Below are positions 54,029 through 62,519 of a DNA stretch of 64,000 nt, piece by piece. Below the pieces are notes generated by a model. That model was not told the origin of the DNA and searched no databases. It saw nothing but the letters and a program-made list of their open reading frames with translations. The stretch is taken from the NCBI GenBank assembly GCA_900316025.1, contig ONBJ01000024.1, positions 1 to 64,000 on the forward strand, written 5' to 3'. Made by a program: the position numbers and the translations under genes. Position 1 is the first letter of the stretch. Every line of letters begins with the position of its first letter. The DNA is from an uncultured Eubacteriales bacterium (GTDB lineage: Bacteria; Bacillota; Clostridia; Oscillospirales; Acutalibacteraceae).

Positions 54029-55360
54029 TTATTTACGCTTGAATATAGACATAATGTCATAATAGGCATCGTCATCGGGGTCATTGAGCTTCTTTGACTG
54101 TGACGATGAAGAGTGGCTGTCACGAGAGCCGTAGCTGTCACGTGAATCACGAGAGCCGTAGCTGTCACGGCTGTCACGGCTGTCACGGCTGTCATAGCTG
54201 TCACGAGAGCCGTAGTTATCACGGGAATTATAGCTGTCACGTGAGTTATAGCTGTCACGGTTTTCTCTTGTTTCTCTCTGCTGAGGCTGAGATGAATAGC
54301 CGCCTCTTCTGGGTTCGGGAGCAGCCTGTCTTGAATAGCTGCCACGTCTGCCGTTTGCAGCCTGCTTGTCGTTATTATCCATACGGGGAGCAAAGTCATC
54401 ATCTGAAGCAAAGCCTGTAGCGATAACTGTTACGCTCATTTCGTCCTCCATATTTTCATCGAGAACAGCACCCCAGATTATGTTTGCGTCTGCGTCAGCC
54501 TGGTCAGTAATCATTGAAGAAGCGAGGGAGATTTCATCAAGACCTATGTCAGCGGAAGCTGTGATATTTACGATAACACCCTTAGCACCGTCGATAGATG
54601 TTTCGAGGAGCGGGCTGGTTATAGCCATTCTTGCAGCCTCTTCAGCCTTTTCCTTGCCTGTAGCGAAGCCTATACCCATATGAGCATAGCCTGCGTCCTT
54701 CATAATGGAAGTAACGTCAGCGAAGTCAAGGTTTACAAGTCCGGGGATAAGGATAAGGTCAGATATACTCTGAACGCCCTGTCTGAGAACATCATCTGCT
54801 ATATCGAAGGCATTTTTAAGGGTAATTCTCTGCTCACTTGCGAATTTAAGTCTTTCGTTGGGTACTACGATAAGTGAGTCAACGTGTTCACGAAGACGAG
54901 CTATACCCTGCTCAGCCTGTTCCATTCTTTTTCTTCCCTCAAACGCAAAGGGCTTTGTTACTATAGCAACTGTAAGGATACCCATTTCCTGAGCAATTTC
55001 TGCTACAACGGGAGCTGCTCCTGTACCTGTTCCGCCGCCCATACCTGCTGTAATGAACACCATATCGGTATCCTTGAGTACTGCCTGGATTTCCTCTCTG
55101 TTTTCCTCGGCTGCCTCTCTGCCTACATCGGGTTTTGAACCTGCACCTTTTCCGTGTGTTATTTTCTCGCCTATCTGAATTTTCTGGTTTGCACTTGAAA
55201 ACTGTAAAACGTGATCATCTGTATTTACGGCAATAAACTCTACACTGCGAACACCCATTTTAACCATTCGGTTGACAGCGTTTCCGCCGCCGCCGCCTAC
55301 ACCTATTACCTTTATTACAGGTATGTTGTCGCTATATTCTTTTTCCAACTCAAAAGCCAT
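54029..55360 (-). CDS. ftsZ: Cell division protein FtsZ with repeat-rich linker
   Basis: 443 residues. Tubulin-like GTPase: [14 protein letters not shown] at the N-terminus, the signature [18 protein letters not shown] near 104-121, and the T7 loop region [17 protein letters not shown]. The core ends near residue 320. Then a basic linker with repeats of RDSY/SRDS (about 50 residues) and the C-terminal peptide [14 protein letters not shown], which resembles the partner-binding end of FtsZ. Monocistronic; ftsA is not adjacent. Confidence 0.96.
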   Translation of the reverse strand: MAFELEKEYSDNIPVIKVIGVGGGGGNAVNRMVKMGVRSVEFIAVNTDDHVLQFSSANQKIQIGEKITHGKGAGSKPDVGREAAEENREEIQAVLKDTDMVFITAGMGGGTGTGAAPVVAEIAQEMGILTVAIVTKPFAFEGRKRMEQAEQGIARLREHVDSLIVVPNERLKFASEQRITLKNAFDIADDVLRQGVQSISDLILIPGLVNLDFADVTSIMKDAGYAHMGIGFATGKEKAEEAARMAITSPLLETSIDGAKGVIVNITASADIGLDEISLASSMITDQADADANIIWGAVLDENMEDEMSVTVIATGFASDDDFAPRMDNNDKQAANGRRGSYSRQAAPEPRRGGYSSQPQQRETRENRDSYNSRDSYNSRDNYGSRDSYDSRDSRDSRDSYGSRDSRDSYGSRDSHSSSSQSKKLNDPDDDAYYDIMSIFKRK

Positions 55361-55582
55361 TTCTTTACGTCCTCCTGTTTATTTATTTAAACCCTTACCT
55401 TAAAGAGCAATCCGTATCCTTACGCTTTAGTATAAGCTAATATACCCTTTACTATATAAATCTACCACATTTTTTTATGAATTTCAATACACCAAAGGTA
55501 CTAATTAATGAATTTTTTAAAAATATTCAATTTTTCAGATAAAATTTACTGTTTATTACAAATTTTTATATACTAAAGCAAC

Positions 55583-56269
55583 TCAGGCATCGACATCGGG
55601 AAGGTATTTTTCTATTACCTCATCGGCTTTTTTATAGATACTTCCTTCGGGAACATAGCCTCTTACTCTTGATACGGGGTATACGGTTGTATTTTTTCCT
55701 ATGACAGTTCCGGGATTAAGAACTGAATTACAGCCTACCTCCACATAGTCACCGATAACCGCACCGAATTTTTTACGACCCGTGTCTATTTTTTCGCCGT
55801 CGATACATATAACGACGTTACTTCTGTCGGATTTGAGGTTGGAAGCGATAACGCCTGCTCCTGTATGTGATTTGTAGCCGTACACTGAATCGCCCACATA
55901 ATTGAAGTGGGGAGCCTGAACGCAGTCGAACAATATTGAGTTCTTTACCTCTGTAGAATTTCCGACAACCGCATTTTTTCCGACTATTACGTTACCTCTT
56001 ATGAAGGCACAGTGTCTTATTTCCGCCTTGTCGCAGATTATGAGAGGGCCGTTAAGGCAGGCAGAAGGTGCAACGGTTGCTGATTTTGCTATCCAGATAT
56101 TTTCGCCGACCATATCATATTCATTTTTGGGAAGTGTAGGGCCGAGCTTCATTATGAAGTCGCCTATACTGCTGAGAACCTCCCACGGATACACGGTATT
56201 TTTAAAGAGAGGTTCGGCTATTGTGTGTGTGCAGTCAAGAATGACATCAGTTCCGATTTTTTCTTTCAT
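55583..56269 (-). CDS. Left-handed beta-helix acyltransferase-like protein
   Basis: 228 residues from ATG 56269 after AAGGAGGAT; longer frames run into the repeat upstream and are chance. Hexapeptide repeats of the LbH type start near residue 55 (IWIAKSATVAPSACLNGPLIICDKA) and continue to GAVIGDYVEVGCNSVLNPGTVIGKN. It resembles the C-terminal acetyltransferase half of GlmU-like proteins, without the uridylyl domain. Substrate unknown. Confidence 0.78.
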   Translation of the reverse strand: MKEKIGTDVILDCTHTIAEPLFKNTVYPWEVLSSIGDFIMKLGPTLPKNEYDMVGENIWIAKSATVAPSACLNGPLIICDKAEIRHCAFIRGNVIVGKNAVVGNSTEVKNSILFDCVQAPHFNYVGDSVYGYKSHTGAGVIASNLKSDRSNVVICIDGEKIDTGRKKFGAVIGDYVEVGCNSVLNPGTVIGKNTTVYPVSRVRGYVPEGSIYKKADEVIEKYLPDVDA

Positions 56270-56283
56270 AATTATCCTCCTTC

Positions 56284-56432
56284 TCTGTTTAAGGGCTTCG
56301 CCCTTAAAAATCCTGACCAAAGACTCCGCCTTTGGAAACCTCTGTTTAAGGGCTTCGCCCTTAAAAATCCTGACCAAAGGCTCCGCCTTTGGAAACCGCA
56401 AGCCTTTAAAAAGGCTTGACCTAAACTTTATG
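56284..56432 (+). repeat. Three-hairpin interspersed repeat, copy 10, with tandem duplication
   Basis: The first 57 bp (first two hairpins, 56284-56340) are repeated directly at 56341-56397 with one difference (AAAGACTCC versus AAAGGCTCC), then the third hairpin AAGCCTTTAAAAAGGCTT follows once. It lies just upstream of the LbH gene start and after the 537-residue gene stop. Confidence 0.92.
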
Positions 56433-56475
56433 GTTTTTGTAACGTGTGATGTATATAATAACTCCTGAAAAGGAA

Positions 56476-58089
56476 TTATTTATCGGGTTTTCTGTCGAAC
56501 CTTAATTCCGAAAGTATGCGTTGTACAGTACTGCTTTTGTTTATAAGCTCCGCATTGAATTTGAAATCAATGTTGACTATGCAGGAAAAAACAGGCATAT
56601 AAACCGAAACAGAGTAAAGATTATCACCCTTCCTGTGCTTATAAACGGCAGGAAATCCGTCTGCTGCTGTCTGTCTGTATCTGATATTTTTGTTTCTGCA
56701 TTCCGATATTCCGTCATTGAAGAAATTATGCAGTCTGTATTCGGGCTTTACGCTCTTTCTGGTAATTACGATAACAAGCGGTGCGATTTTCTCCATACTT
56801 TCGCTGTCATATGAATTGCTCTGAATGCTGCCCGTACAGCATATAGATGTTCTGCCGCTGCTGTCGGTACTTCCGAAACAGAACAGGCTTGGAACAAGCA
56901 TAGTCATATTTTCAAGGCATACTATAGTACCTGCTCCGAACTTGAAATATTTGTCAGACATAACTATACTTTTGGTTACGCTGTCGGAATTTACGTTTTC
57001 AATTTTTTCATTGTTTACACTGTTTTTATTGTCTTTTGTATCTTTTGTATCTTTTGTATCTGATGTATCTGAAATTTCGGTATGCAGTATCCTGCTTACT
57101 TTTTCCTCAGCGGAAATATTTTCGTTTTTGGCTATGCTTATGATTTTTTTCTGTACCTTTTTGTATTTATCCAGAGAACTGCTGAGTACCTGTATTTTTT
57201 TCTTGTCGCTGTCAGTCTTTCTGTCATCAGGCAAATAAGACCTTGACGGTGTTTTTTCCGTTTCAGATTTTCTTTTTCCTTTGTTTCTTTCAAGAGGTAC
57301 AAAAACGAAGTCGCTTGCTTTAACCTTATTCAGCAGTTTTATTTTGTTTATTATGTGTTTTCTTGTATCGGCATTAAGGAAAGGTGTTTTGCTGTCGGAT
57401 TTCAGAACATTATTAAGTGCAAGTATTTTTTCATCACAGCTATAATTTACGTTTTCGTTTATTTTCTTTACAAAGGCTACCTTTTCCTGTACGGAAAATT
57501 TTTCTGTGCTTATTTTTTCAATATACATCAGAACCCTGAAAACATTATGCACGGAAGAGCAGGAATTTTCTGAAAGTTCCTGTTCCAGAACAGTTGTCAG
57601 GGACTTATTTTCACGGTAAAAGAAGTCTTCTTCGGCTGCCTCTCTGATTTTTCGGGCAATTCTTTCGCAAAGCTCGGAAACCCTGGCACGGAAAACAAGA
57701 CTTTCCACACTTTCAGGTTCTTTGTTTTCGGTATTTTCGATATTTTCGGTATTTACACTGATTTCGTTAATTTCATATTTTTCGTTTTTTTCGATACCTT
57801 CAGAGAGTAATTCGGGTAAGGTATCTTTATTTTCTGATTTACTTATTTCCTGTAAATCAGAAAGATTTTCCGTCAAAGCAGGAAATCTTCTGTAAACTGC
57901 CGTTACAGCTTCATCATAGGTTTCTTTCGATATGCTGCCGACAGCAAGCTTTTCATTAAGTCTTTTCAGAACATCGCTGTATTCCGTCTGCTGCACAGAA
58001 ACGTCAGGCTTATGGAAATTAATAATATACTTTGTATCATATCCCGAAGGATTAGGGCTTTTCAATTCAATCATTTTTTCTTTCTTCAC
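56476..58089 (-). CDS. Unrecognised 537-aa protein
   Basis: Start is GTG, 8 nt after GGGGG. No domain recognised. Residues 1-60 look folded (YIINFHKPDVSVQQTEYSDVLKRLNEKLAVGSISKETYDEAV resembles a short-helix SHOCT-like segment). Residues 80-130 are acidic and Glu/Asn-rich; 130-270 helical; 275-310 basic; 350-375 carry DTKDTKDTKD repeats. The C-terminal 160 residues are beta-rich with hydrophobic strands (GTIVCLENMTMLVPSLFCF, APLVIVITRKS) and may be a folded domain. No signal peptide or membrane helix. Function unknown. Confidence 0.65.
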   Translation of the reverse strand: MKKEKMIELKSPNPSGYDTKYIINFHKPDVSVQQTEYSDVLKRLNEKLAVGSISKETYDEAVTAVYRRFPALTENLSDLQEISKSENKDTLPELLSEGIEKNEKYEINEISVNTENIENTENKEPESVESLVFRARVSELCERIARKIREAAEEDFFYRENKSLTTVLEQELSENSCSSVHNVFRVLMYIEKISTEKFSVQEKVAFVKKINENVNYSCDEKILALNNVLKSDSKTPFLNADTRKHIINKIKLLNKVKASDFVFVPLERNKGKRKSETEKTPSRSYLPDDRKTDSDKKKIQVLSSSLDKYKKVQKKIISIAKNENISAEEKVSRILHTEISDTSDTKDTKDTKDNKNSVNNEKIENVNSDSVTKSIVMSDKYFKFGAGTIVCLENMTMLVPSLFCFGSTDSSGRTSICCTGSIQSNSYDSESMEKIAPLVIVITRKSVKPEYRLHNFFNDGISECRNKNIRYRQTAADGFPAVYKHRKGDNLYSVSVYMPVFSCIVNIDFKFNAELINKSSTVQRILSELRFDRKPDK

Positions 58090-58356
58090 TCTGCAATCCC
58101 CCTATCCCCGTTGTATTTCGTGTATATATATTCTCATAGAAATTCCAACCGAATTTCTGTTAAATTTTATTTTACTATAAATCTGAAATTATTACAATGC
58201 CTTTTAAACTATTTTATTTCAATTTATTTGCAAGCAAGGAAAAAATGTGGTATATTATACTTATTGAATAGACTTTCCATAAAATTTTGATATAATTTTT
58301 TAAAAAGACGGCTTTCTGTTGATGTAAAGCTGAATTGTCCGTTTCAGAGGTTGCCT

Positions 58357-60189
58357 ATGAAAATCAGAAAAATCAGGTTATCGTTCAATACCATATTGAT
58401 TACGGTACTTTTTGTTTCATTAATACTTTTTATTGTTTTCTGCATTTCGGCTGCCGAAAAGACAGAAACAAGGAACAGCGGAATAAAATATATGACTTTC
58501 AGCGGAACATATACCCTCAGCAGCGACAAACTTGCCGAGGATATTCCGCCCGACAGAAAAATCAATATTGATTACGGATTTTCGGACACGATAAAGTTCA
58601 AAATCCGTCCGAACAATGCCGTTTCGGAGGGTAAAAGGATACACCTGTTTTCCGACAATGTAAAGATAAGCGTATACAGGAACGATGAAAAGATTTTTTC
58701 CTATGGATTTGATGAGAACTATCCTGATATAGTCAGTTCTCAGGGCAAGGAGTGGACGGAATTTATTTCGCCCTCAATAGAAACTTCAGATACGATAACA
58801 ATAGAGCTTACGCCACGCATAAAGTATCTTCACCAAAGCTATATACGGAAATTTCTGAATAATATAGCGATAGGAAGTACGTATGACCTTCTGACGGATA
58901 AGCTTGTCAGTAATATTCCGAATATAGTAATATCGGCACTTATTTTCACAGCAGGAATAATACTTACATTTATAATGCTGGGTCTGAAAATAATGCAGTC
59001 GCCTGCACAGCTCCGTGACCTCTCCAGCGGTTTTGTTATGATATGCGGCGGCTTGTCTGTTTTTATAAATTACGACTACATAACGCTTCTGGTAAGGAAT
59101 GCTTTTCTTGTGAATGTGGCTGAATTTACGGTTCATATGTTCATACTGTATTTTATACTGCTTTATCTGCGGCTCTGCACTCACGGAAAAACGGTAAAAC
59201 GTGCTTCAAGCTATTTTCTTCCTGTGTGGAGCATTATGATTCTGATTTTCTTTTTCTCTCAGGTTTCGGGAGAAAGCGATTATATAGGTTTTGCTTTCAA
59301 TGCTATATCTTCGGCAATAATTCTGATTTTATTCACAATTCTTTTTCTTATAATTGATTACAGGAATACGGTATCGGAGCATACGAAAGCGATTATAATT
59401 TCGGCAGTGATTATTCTTGCGGCAAGTCTTGCGGAAATTATCATAAAGATGTTTACGGGAGATTTTATATACAGCAATTTTGAGGCGGCACTTGTAATTT
59501 TTTCAGGAATACAGCTCACTGAAATTATGCTTATTGCAAGAAAAAGCATAGTACAGGCTTCAAAAGCCGATAAAATTGAGCGTGAGCTTCTCCAGAGCAA
59601 GGTATCCATAATGCTAAGTCAGATACAGCCGCATTTTCTTTACAATACACTTGTTGTAATAAGACAGCTTTGCGATATAGACCCCAAAACGGCAAAGGAA
59701 GCTATAACGGAGTTTGCAGGCTATCTGAGGGGAAATCTTGACTCACTCACACTTAACACAACCATTCCTTTTGAAAAGGAAATGGAACACGTAGAAAATT
59801 ATATTTCGCTTGAAAAGAAACGCTTTGGTGATAAAATAGATATAGATTATGATATAGAAGCCTTTGATTTCAATGTACCGTCGCTCACGGTACAGACCAT
59901 AGTTGAAAACGCAATACGTCACGGAATAACAAAGCGTAAGGAGGGCGGCACGGTAAAGATAACCACACGTGAAAACGCCTTCAATTATACGATAGAGATT
60001 ATGGATAACGGTATCGGTACAGAGCTTTCAAAGCAGTCCCGCACAACGGAAAAAGAACGAAGTCATATCGGAGTTGACAACGCAAGAAAAAGGATAGAGG
60101 TTATGTGTGACGGTACACTTGAAATAAGCAGTACTCCGAATGTCGGAACTACTGTACTGATAACTATTCCGAAGCCGTCCAGATACTGA
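58357..60189 (+). CDS. LytS-type sensor histidine kinase
   Basis: 610 residues from the ATG 6 nt after GAGG. One membrane helix near residue 20, an extracellular beta-rich domain (~40-180), then about seven membrane helices (190-400), and the kinase: QSKVSIMLSQIQPHFLYNTL holds the phospho-accepting His near 435, and HATPase motifs VENAIRHGI and MDNGIG follow. This layout (extracellular domain plus 7TM plus His_kinase) is seen in clostridial sensors of external ligands. Signal unknown. The response regulator follows after 16 nt. Confidence 0.9.
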   Translation: MKIRKIRLSFNTILITVLFVSLILFIVFCISAAEKTETRNSGIKYMTFSGTYTLSSDKLAEDIPPDRKINIDYGFSDTIKFKIRPNNAVSEGKRIHLFSDNVKISVYRNDEKIFSYGFDENYPDIVSSQGKEWTEFISPSIETSDTITIELTPRIKYLHQSYIRKFLNNIAIGSTYDLLTDKLVSNIPNIVISALIFTAGIILTFIMLGLKIMQSPAQLRDLSSGFVMICGGLSVFINYDYITLLVRNAFLVNVAEFTVHMFILYFILLYLRLCTHGKTVKRASSYFLPVWSIMILIFFFSQVSGESDYIGFAFNAISSAIILILFTILFLIIDYRNTVSEHTKAIIISAVIILAASLAEIIIKMFTGDFIYSNFEAALVIFSGIQLTEIMLIARKSIVQASKADKIERELLQSKVSIMLSQIQPHFLYNTLVVIRQLCDIDPKTAKEAITEFAGYLRGNLDSLTLNTTIPFEKEMEHVENYISLEKKRFGDKIDIDYDIEAFDFNVPSLTVQTIVENAIRHGITKRKEGGTVKITTRENAFNYTIEIMDNGIGTELSKQSRTTEKERSHIGVDNARKRIEVMCDGTLEISSTPNVGTTVLITIPKPSRY

Positions 60190-60205
60190 CAGGAGATGAG
60201 TTTTT

Positions 60206-61000
60206 ATGAATGTGATAGCTGTAGATGATGAATTTTTTGCACTGAACGACCTTACAGATGTTTTGAAGGAATGTATTCCCTGTGCAGAAATAAAAAGCTT
60301 TACCTCATCGGACGATGCTGTAAGCTTTGCAAGGGAAAATAAAATAGATATAGCATTTCTTGACATTGAAATGGACAACACAACAGGAATACAGCTTGCC
60401 TCACAGCTATTGGAAATAAACGAAAGAACAAATATAATATTTGTCACGGGATATTCGGAATATGCACTTGAAGCATTTTCATTGTATGCAAGCGGATATA
60501 TACTCAAACCTGCCGAAAAAAAATCGGTTCTTGCGGCTATGTCAAAGCTGAGGTATCCTGTGGAAAACGCACGTCCGAACGTCACAGTAAAGACTTTCAG
60601 CAACTTTGAAGTATATGTTGACGGAACTCCGCTTCATTTTCCGAGGGCAAAATCTAAGGAGCTTTTTGCATATCTCATACATAAAAACGGAACGGGCTGT
60701 TCTCTCAGAGAGCTTGCGTCGGTACTTTTTGAGGATAAGGAGTATACAGCCTCACTTCAGAAGCAGTTACAGACAATAATAGCCGCTATGATGAAAACCC
60801 TGAATGCTGCAAATGTTTCAGATATAGTTGTAAAAAGATATAACCATCTTTCGGTTGACGTAAGCAAAGTAGACTGCGACTACTACAGATTTCTGAACGG
60901 CGACAGCGAAGCAATAAATTCATATACGGGCGAATATATGATGAATTATAGCTGGGGCGAATTTACAATAGGCTATCTTGACAGCAAGGCTTTCGGATAA
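60206..61000 (+). CDS. Response regulator with winged-helix (SARP-like) output
   Basis: 264 residues. Receiver at 1-120: acidic VDDE, phospho-Asp in IAFLDIEMD, Lys in ILKPAEKKS. The output from ~125 begins VKTFSNFEVYVDGTPLHFPRAKSKELFAYLIHKNG, the OmpR-like winged helix found in SARP-type regulators, followed by a short helical part. It lacks the LytTR domain that usually accompanies LytS kinases. Pairs with the preceding kinase. Confidence 0.88.
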   Translation: MNVIAVDDEFFALNDLTDVLKECIPCAEIKSFTSSDDAVSFARENKIDIAFLDIEMDNTTGIQLASQLLEINERTNIIFVTGYSEYALEAFSLYASGYILKPAEKKSVLAAMSKLRYPVENARPNVTVKTFSNFEVYVDGTPLHFPRAKSKELFAYLIHKNGTGCSLRELASVLFEDKEYTASLQKQLQTIIAAMMKTLNAANVSDIVVKRYNHLSVDVSKVDCDYYRFLNGDSEAINSYTGEYMMNYSWGEFTIGYLDSKAFG

Positions 61001-61108
61001 GCAGAAAACACGTTGATATTAAACTTGACTAAAATTCAATCTTTAAATTTGTTGATTATTTTATATCTGAAAAATGTGCAAAATACTCAAAAAAATTTTT
61101 AAAATTGT

Positions 61109-61137
61109 TTGACTTATAGGAATTTTCCTGTTAAAAT
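61109..61137 (+). promoter_or_regulatory. sigma-A promoter of the minD-like gene
   Basis: TTGACT (61109-61114) and TAAAAT (61132-61137), 17 bp apart, 60 nt upstream of the ATG. Confidence 0.7.
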
Positions 61138-61197
61138 ATACTTATGACAGTGTGGGCAGTTTTCTGCTTGCTTTTATATTCTGGGAAAGGCGAATTT

Positions 61198-61935
61198 ATG
61201 GGTAAAATTATTTCTGTTGCCTCCGGAAAGGGAGGTACGGGTAAATCTACAGTCTGTGTTACATTGGGTATGGCTCTTGTCAAAAGAGGACACAGCGTTC
61301 TTCTTATAGACTGCGACTCAGGTATGCGTGGACTTGATATTATGATGGGTATAAGCAAAAGTCTTGTTTTTGATATTGCCGATGCTGTTTGCGGCAACTG
61401 CTCCCCCGAACAGATTATTTATCCGTGTAACCATATTTCGGGACTTAGTCTTATTCCCGCTCCGCAGAATGCCGAAGATGAGCTTAGTCCTGCAATATTG
61501 AAGCAGTTTACCGATAACGTCCGCAGCAGCTTTGATTATATCATTATTGACTCTCCTGCCGGTGTAGGCAAAGGCTTTGATACTGCCGTTATGCCGGCTG
61601 ATTTATGCCTTGTTATTGCAAATACCGAACCTACAAGTCTGCGAGGGTGTGTGAACGTCCGCAAAAAGCTTACCGATATGGGAAAGGATAATATAAGGCT
61701 TATTATAAACAGGTTTTCAAGGACATCTTTCAGAGAGCTTGCATTTTATCCCGATTTGGACTGCATTATTGACGAGTCGGGAATACAGCTTATAGGAATA
61801 ATTACCGAGGACAGACAGGTTGTGGCTTCGATACAGAAAGGTCTGGCTTACCGTAAGAAATGTACGGCTCTGGAAGGTATAGACAGAATTGCAGCAAGAC
61901 TGGACGGCGAAAATGTACCGTTGCTGATATATTAA
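61198..61935 (+). CDS. minD: MinD/ParA-family ATPase
   Basis: 245 residues from the ATG after GGAAAGGCG. Deviant Walker A SGKGGTGKST at residues 8-17, with LIDCDSGMRGLDIMMG and DYIIIDSPAGVGKGFD as switch regions. These fit MinD, which places the division site. It is shorter than classic MinD, and the C-terminus (RLDGENVPLLIY) lacks an obvious amphipathic membrane helix, so FlhG/YlxH-like or other roles are possible. No minC or minE beside it. mgsA follows after 42 nt. Confidence 0.82.
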   Translation: MGKIISVASGKGGTGKSTVCVTLGMALVKRGHSVLLIDCDSGMRGLDIMMGISKSLVFDIADAVCGNCSPEQIIYPCNHISGLSLIPAPQNAEDELSPAILKQFTDNVRSSFDYIIIDSPAGVGKGFDTAVMPADLCLVIANTEPTSLRGCVNVRKKLTDMGKDNIRLIINRFSRTSFRELAFYPDLDCIIDESGIQLIGIITEDRQVVASIQKGLAYRKKCTALEGIDRIAARLDGENVPLLIY

Positions 61936-61977
61936 AATTTAGTGAATTTTTTATTTTATAAGGAAGAGGGATTATGT

Positions 61978-62373
61978 ATGAAGATAGCCTTAATAGCACA
62001 TGACGAGAAAAAAGAATTGATGGTACAGTTTTGTATTGCCTATTGCGGAATTTTAAGCAAATATTCTATTTGTGCAACAGGTACAACAGGCAGACTTGTT
62101 TCTGAGGCAACAGGATTGAAAATAGAACGTTTCCTCAGCGGAGCTCAGGGCGGAGGTCAGCAGATTGCCGCAAGAATTTCCCTTGAAGAAATTGATATGC
62201 TGCTGTTTTTCAGAGACTCTCTCAATCCCAAACCGCATGAACGCAATGATATGAATTTGCTCAGACTTTGCGATATGCGTAACATTCCCGTTGCTACGAA
62301 CATAGCTACGGCGGAAATGCTTGTAAGAGGTCTTGAGCGTGGCGACCTCGACTGGAGAAATATTCTTAAATAA
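61978..62373 (+). CDS. mgsA: Methylglyoxal synthase
   Basis: 131 residues from the ATG after GAAGAGGG. Converts dihydroxyacetone phosphate to methylglyoxal, a bypass of lower glycolysis. ALIAHDEKKELMVQF, CATGTTGRLVSEATG (phosphate binding), SGAQGGGQQIAARI, FFRDSLNPKPHERN with catalytic Asp, and NIPVATNIATAEM fit the family. Follows the MinD-like gene by 42 nt, so probably co-transcribed. Confidence 0.95.
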   Translation: MKIALIAHDEKKELMVQFCIAYCGILSKYSICATGTTGRLVSEATGLKIERFLSGAQGGGQQIAARISLEEIDMLLFFRDSLNPKPHERNDMNLLRLCDMRNIPVATNIATAEMLVRGLERGDLDWRNILK

Positions 62374-62387
62374 CATTCAAAATAACC

Positions 62388-62460
62388 TTGTAACTTTTGT
62401 CATATTATAGTAGAATATTAATTTGATAGGGAGGGTAGACATCGGCTCTATTCTCCCTGT
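62388..62460 (+). promoter_or_regulatory. hisS promoter and leader hairpin
   Basis: TTGTAA (62388-62393) and TAGAAT (62411-62416), 17 bp apart. Right after, ATAGGGAG (62426-62433) pairs with CTCCCTGT (62453-62460), with inner TAGA/TCTA, followed by TTTGCTTTTTT. This is an intrinsic terminator in the hisS leader: an attenuator, or the mgsA terminator overlapping a second promoter. No T-box motif is recognisable in the 95-nt leader. Confidence 0.55.
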
Positions 62461-62519
62461 TTTGCTTTTTTAAATAAAGCATTTCAATAAAAAAACAGGT
62501 AAACGGAGGATTTTGTAAA

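Noticed and set aside
54022..54411. Thr/Ala/Val-rich frame on the minus strand over the ftsZ linker
   Set aside because: Another frame of the same tandem repeat; ftsZ coding is clear down to its conserved C-terminal peptide.
54094..54420. Cys/His-rich open frame ([15 protein letters not shown]) opposite ftsZ
   Set aside because: It looks like a metal-binding peptide, but it is the antisense of the RDSY codon repeats in the ftsZ linker and has no SD or promoter of its own.
56270..56401. N-terminal extension of the LbH gene
   Set aside because: Forty-four codons are the duplicated repeat in frame; AAGGAGGAT precedes the ATG at 56269.
62417..62519. T-box riboswitch ahead of hisS
   Set aside because: The leader is about 95 nt with one terminator hairpin and no T-box consensus; an attenuator or mgsA terminator explains it better.
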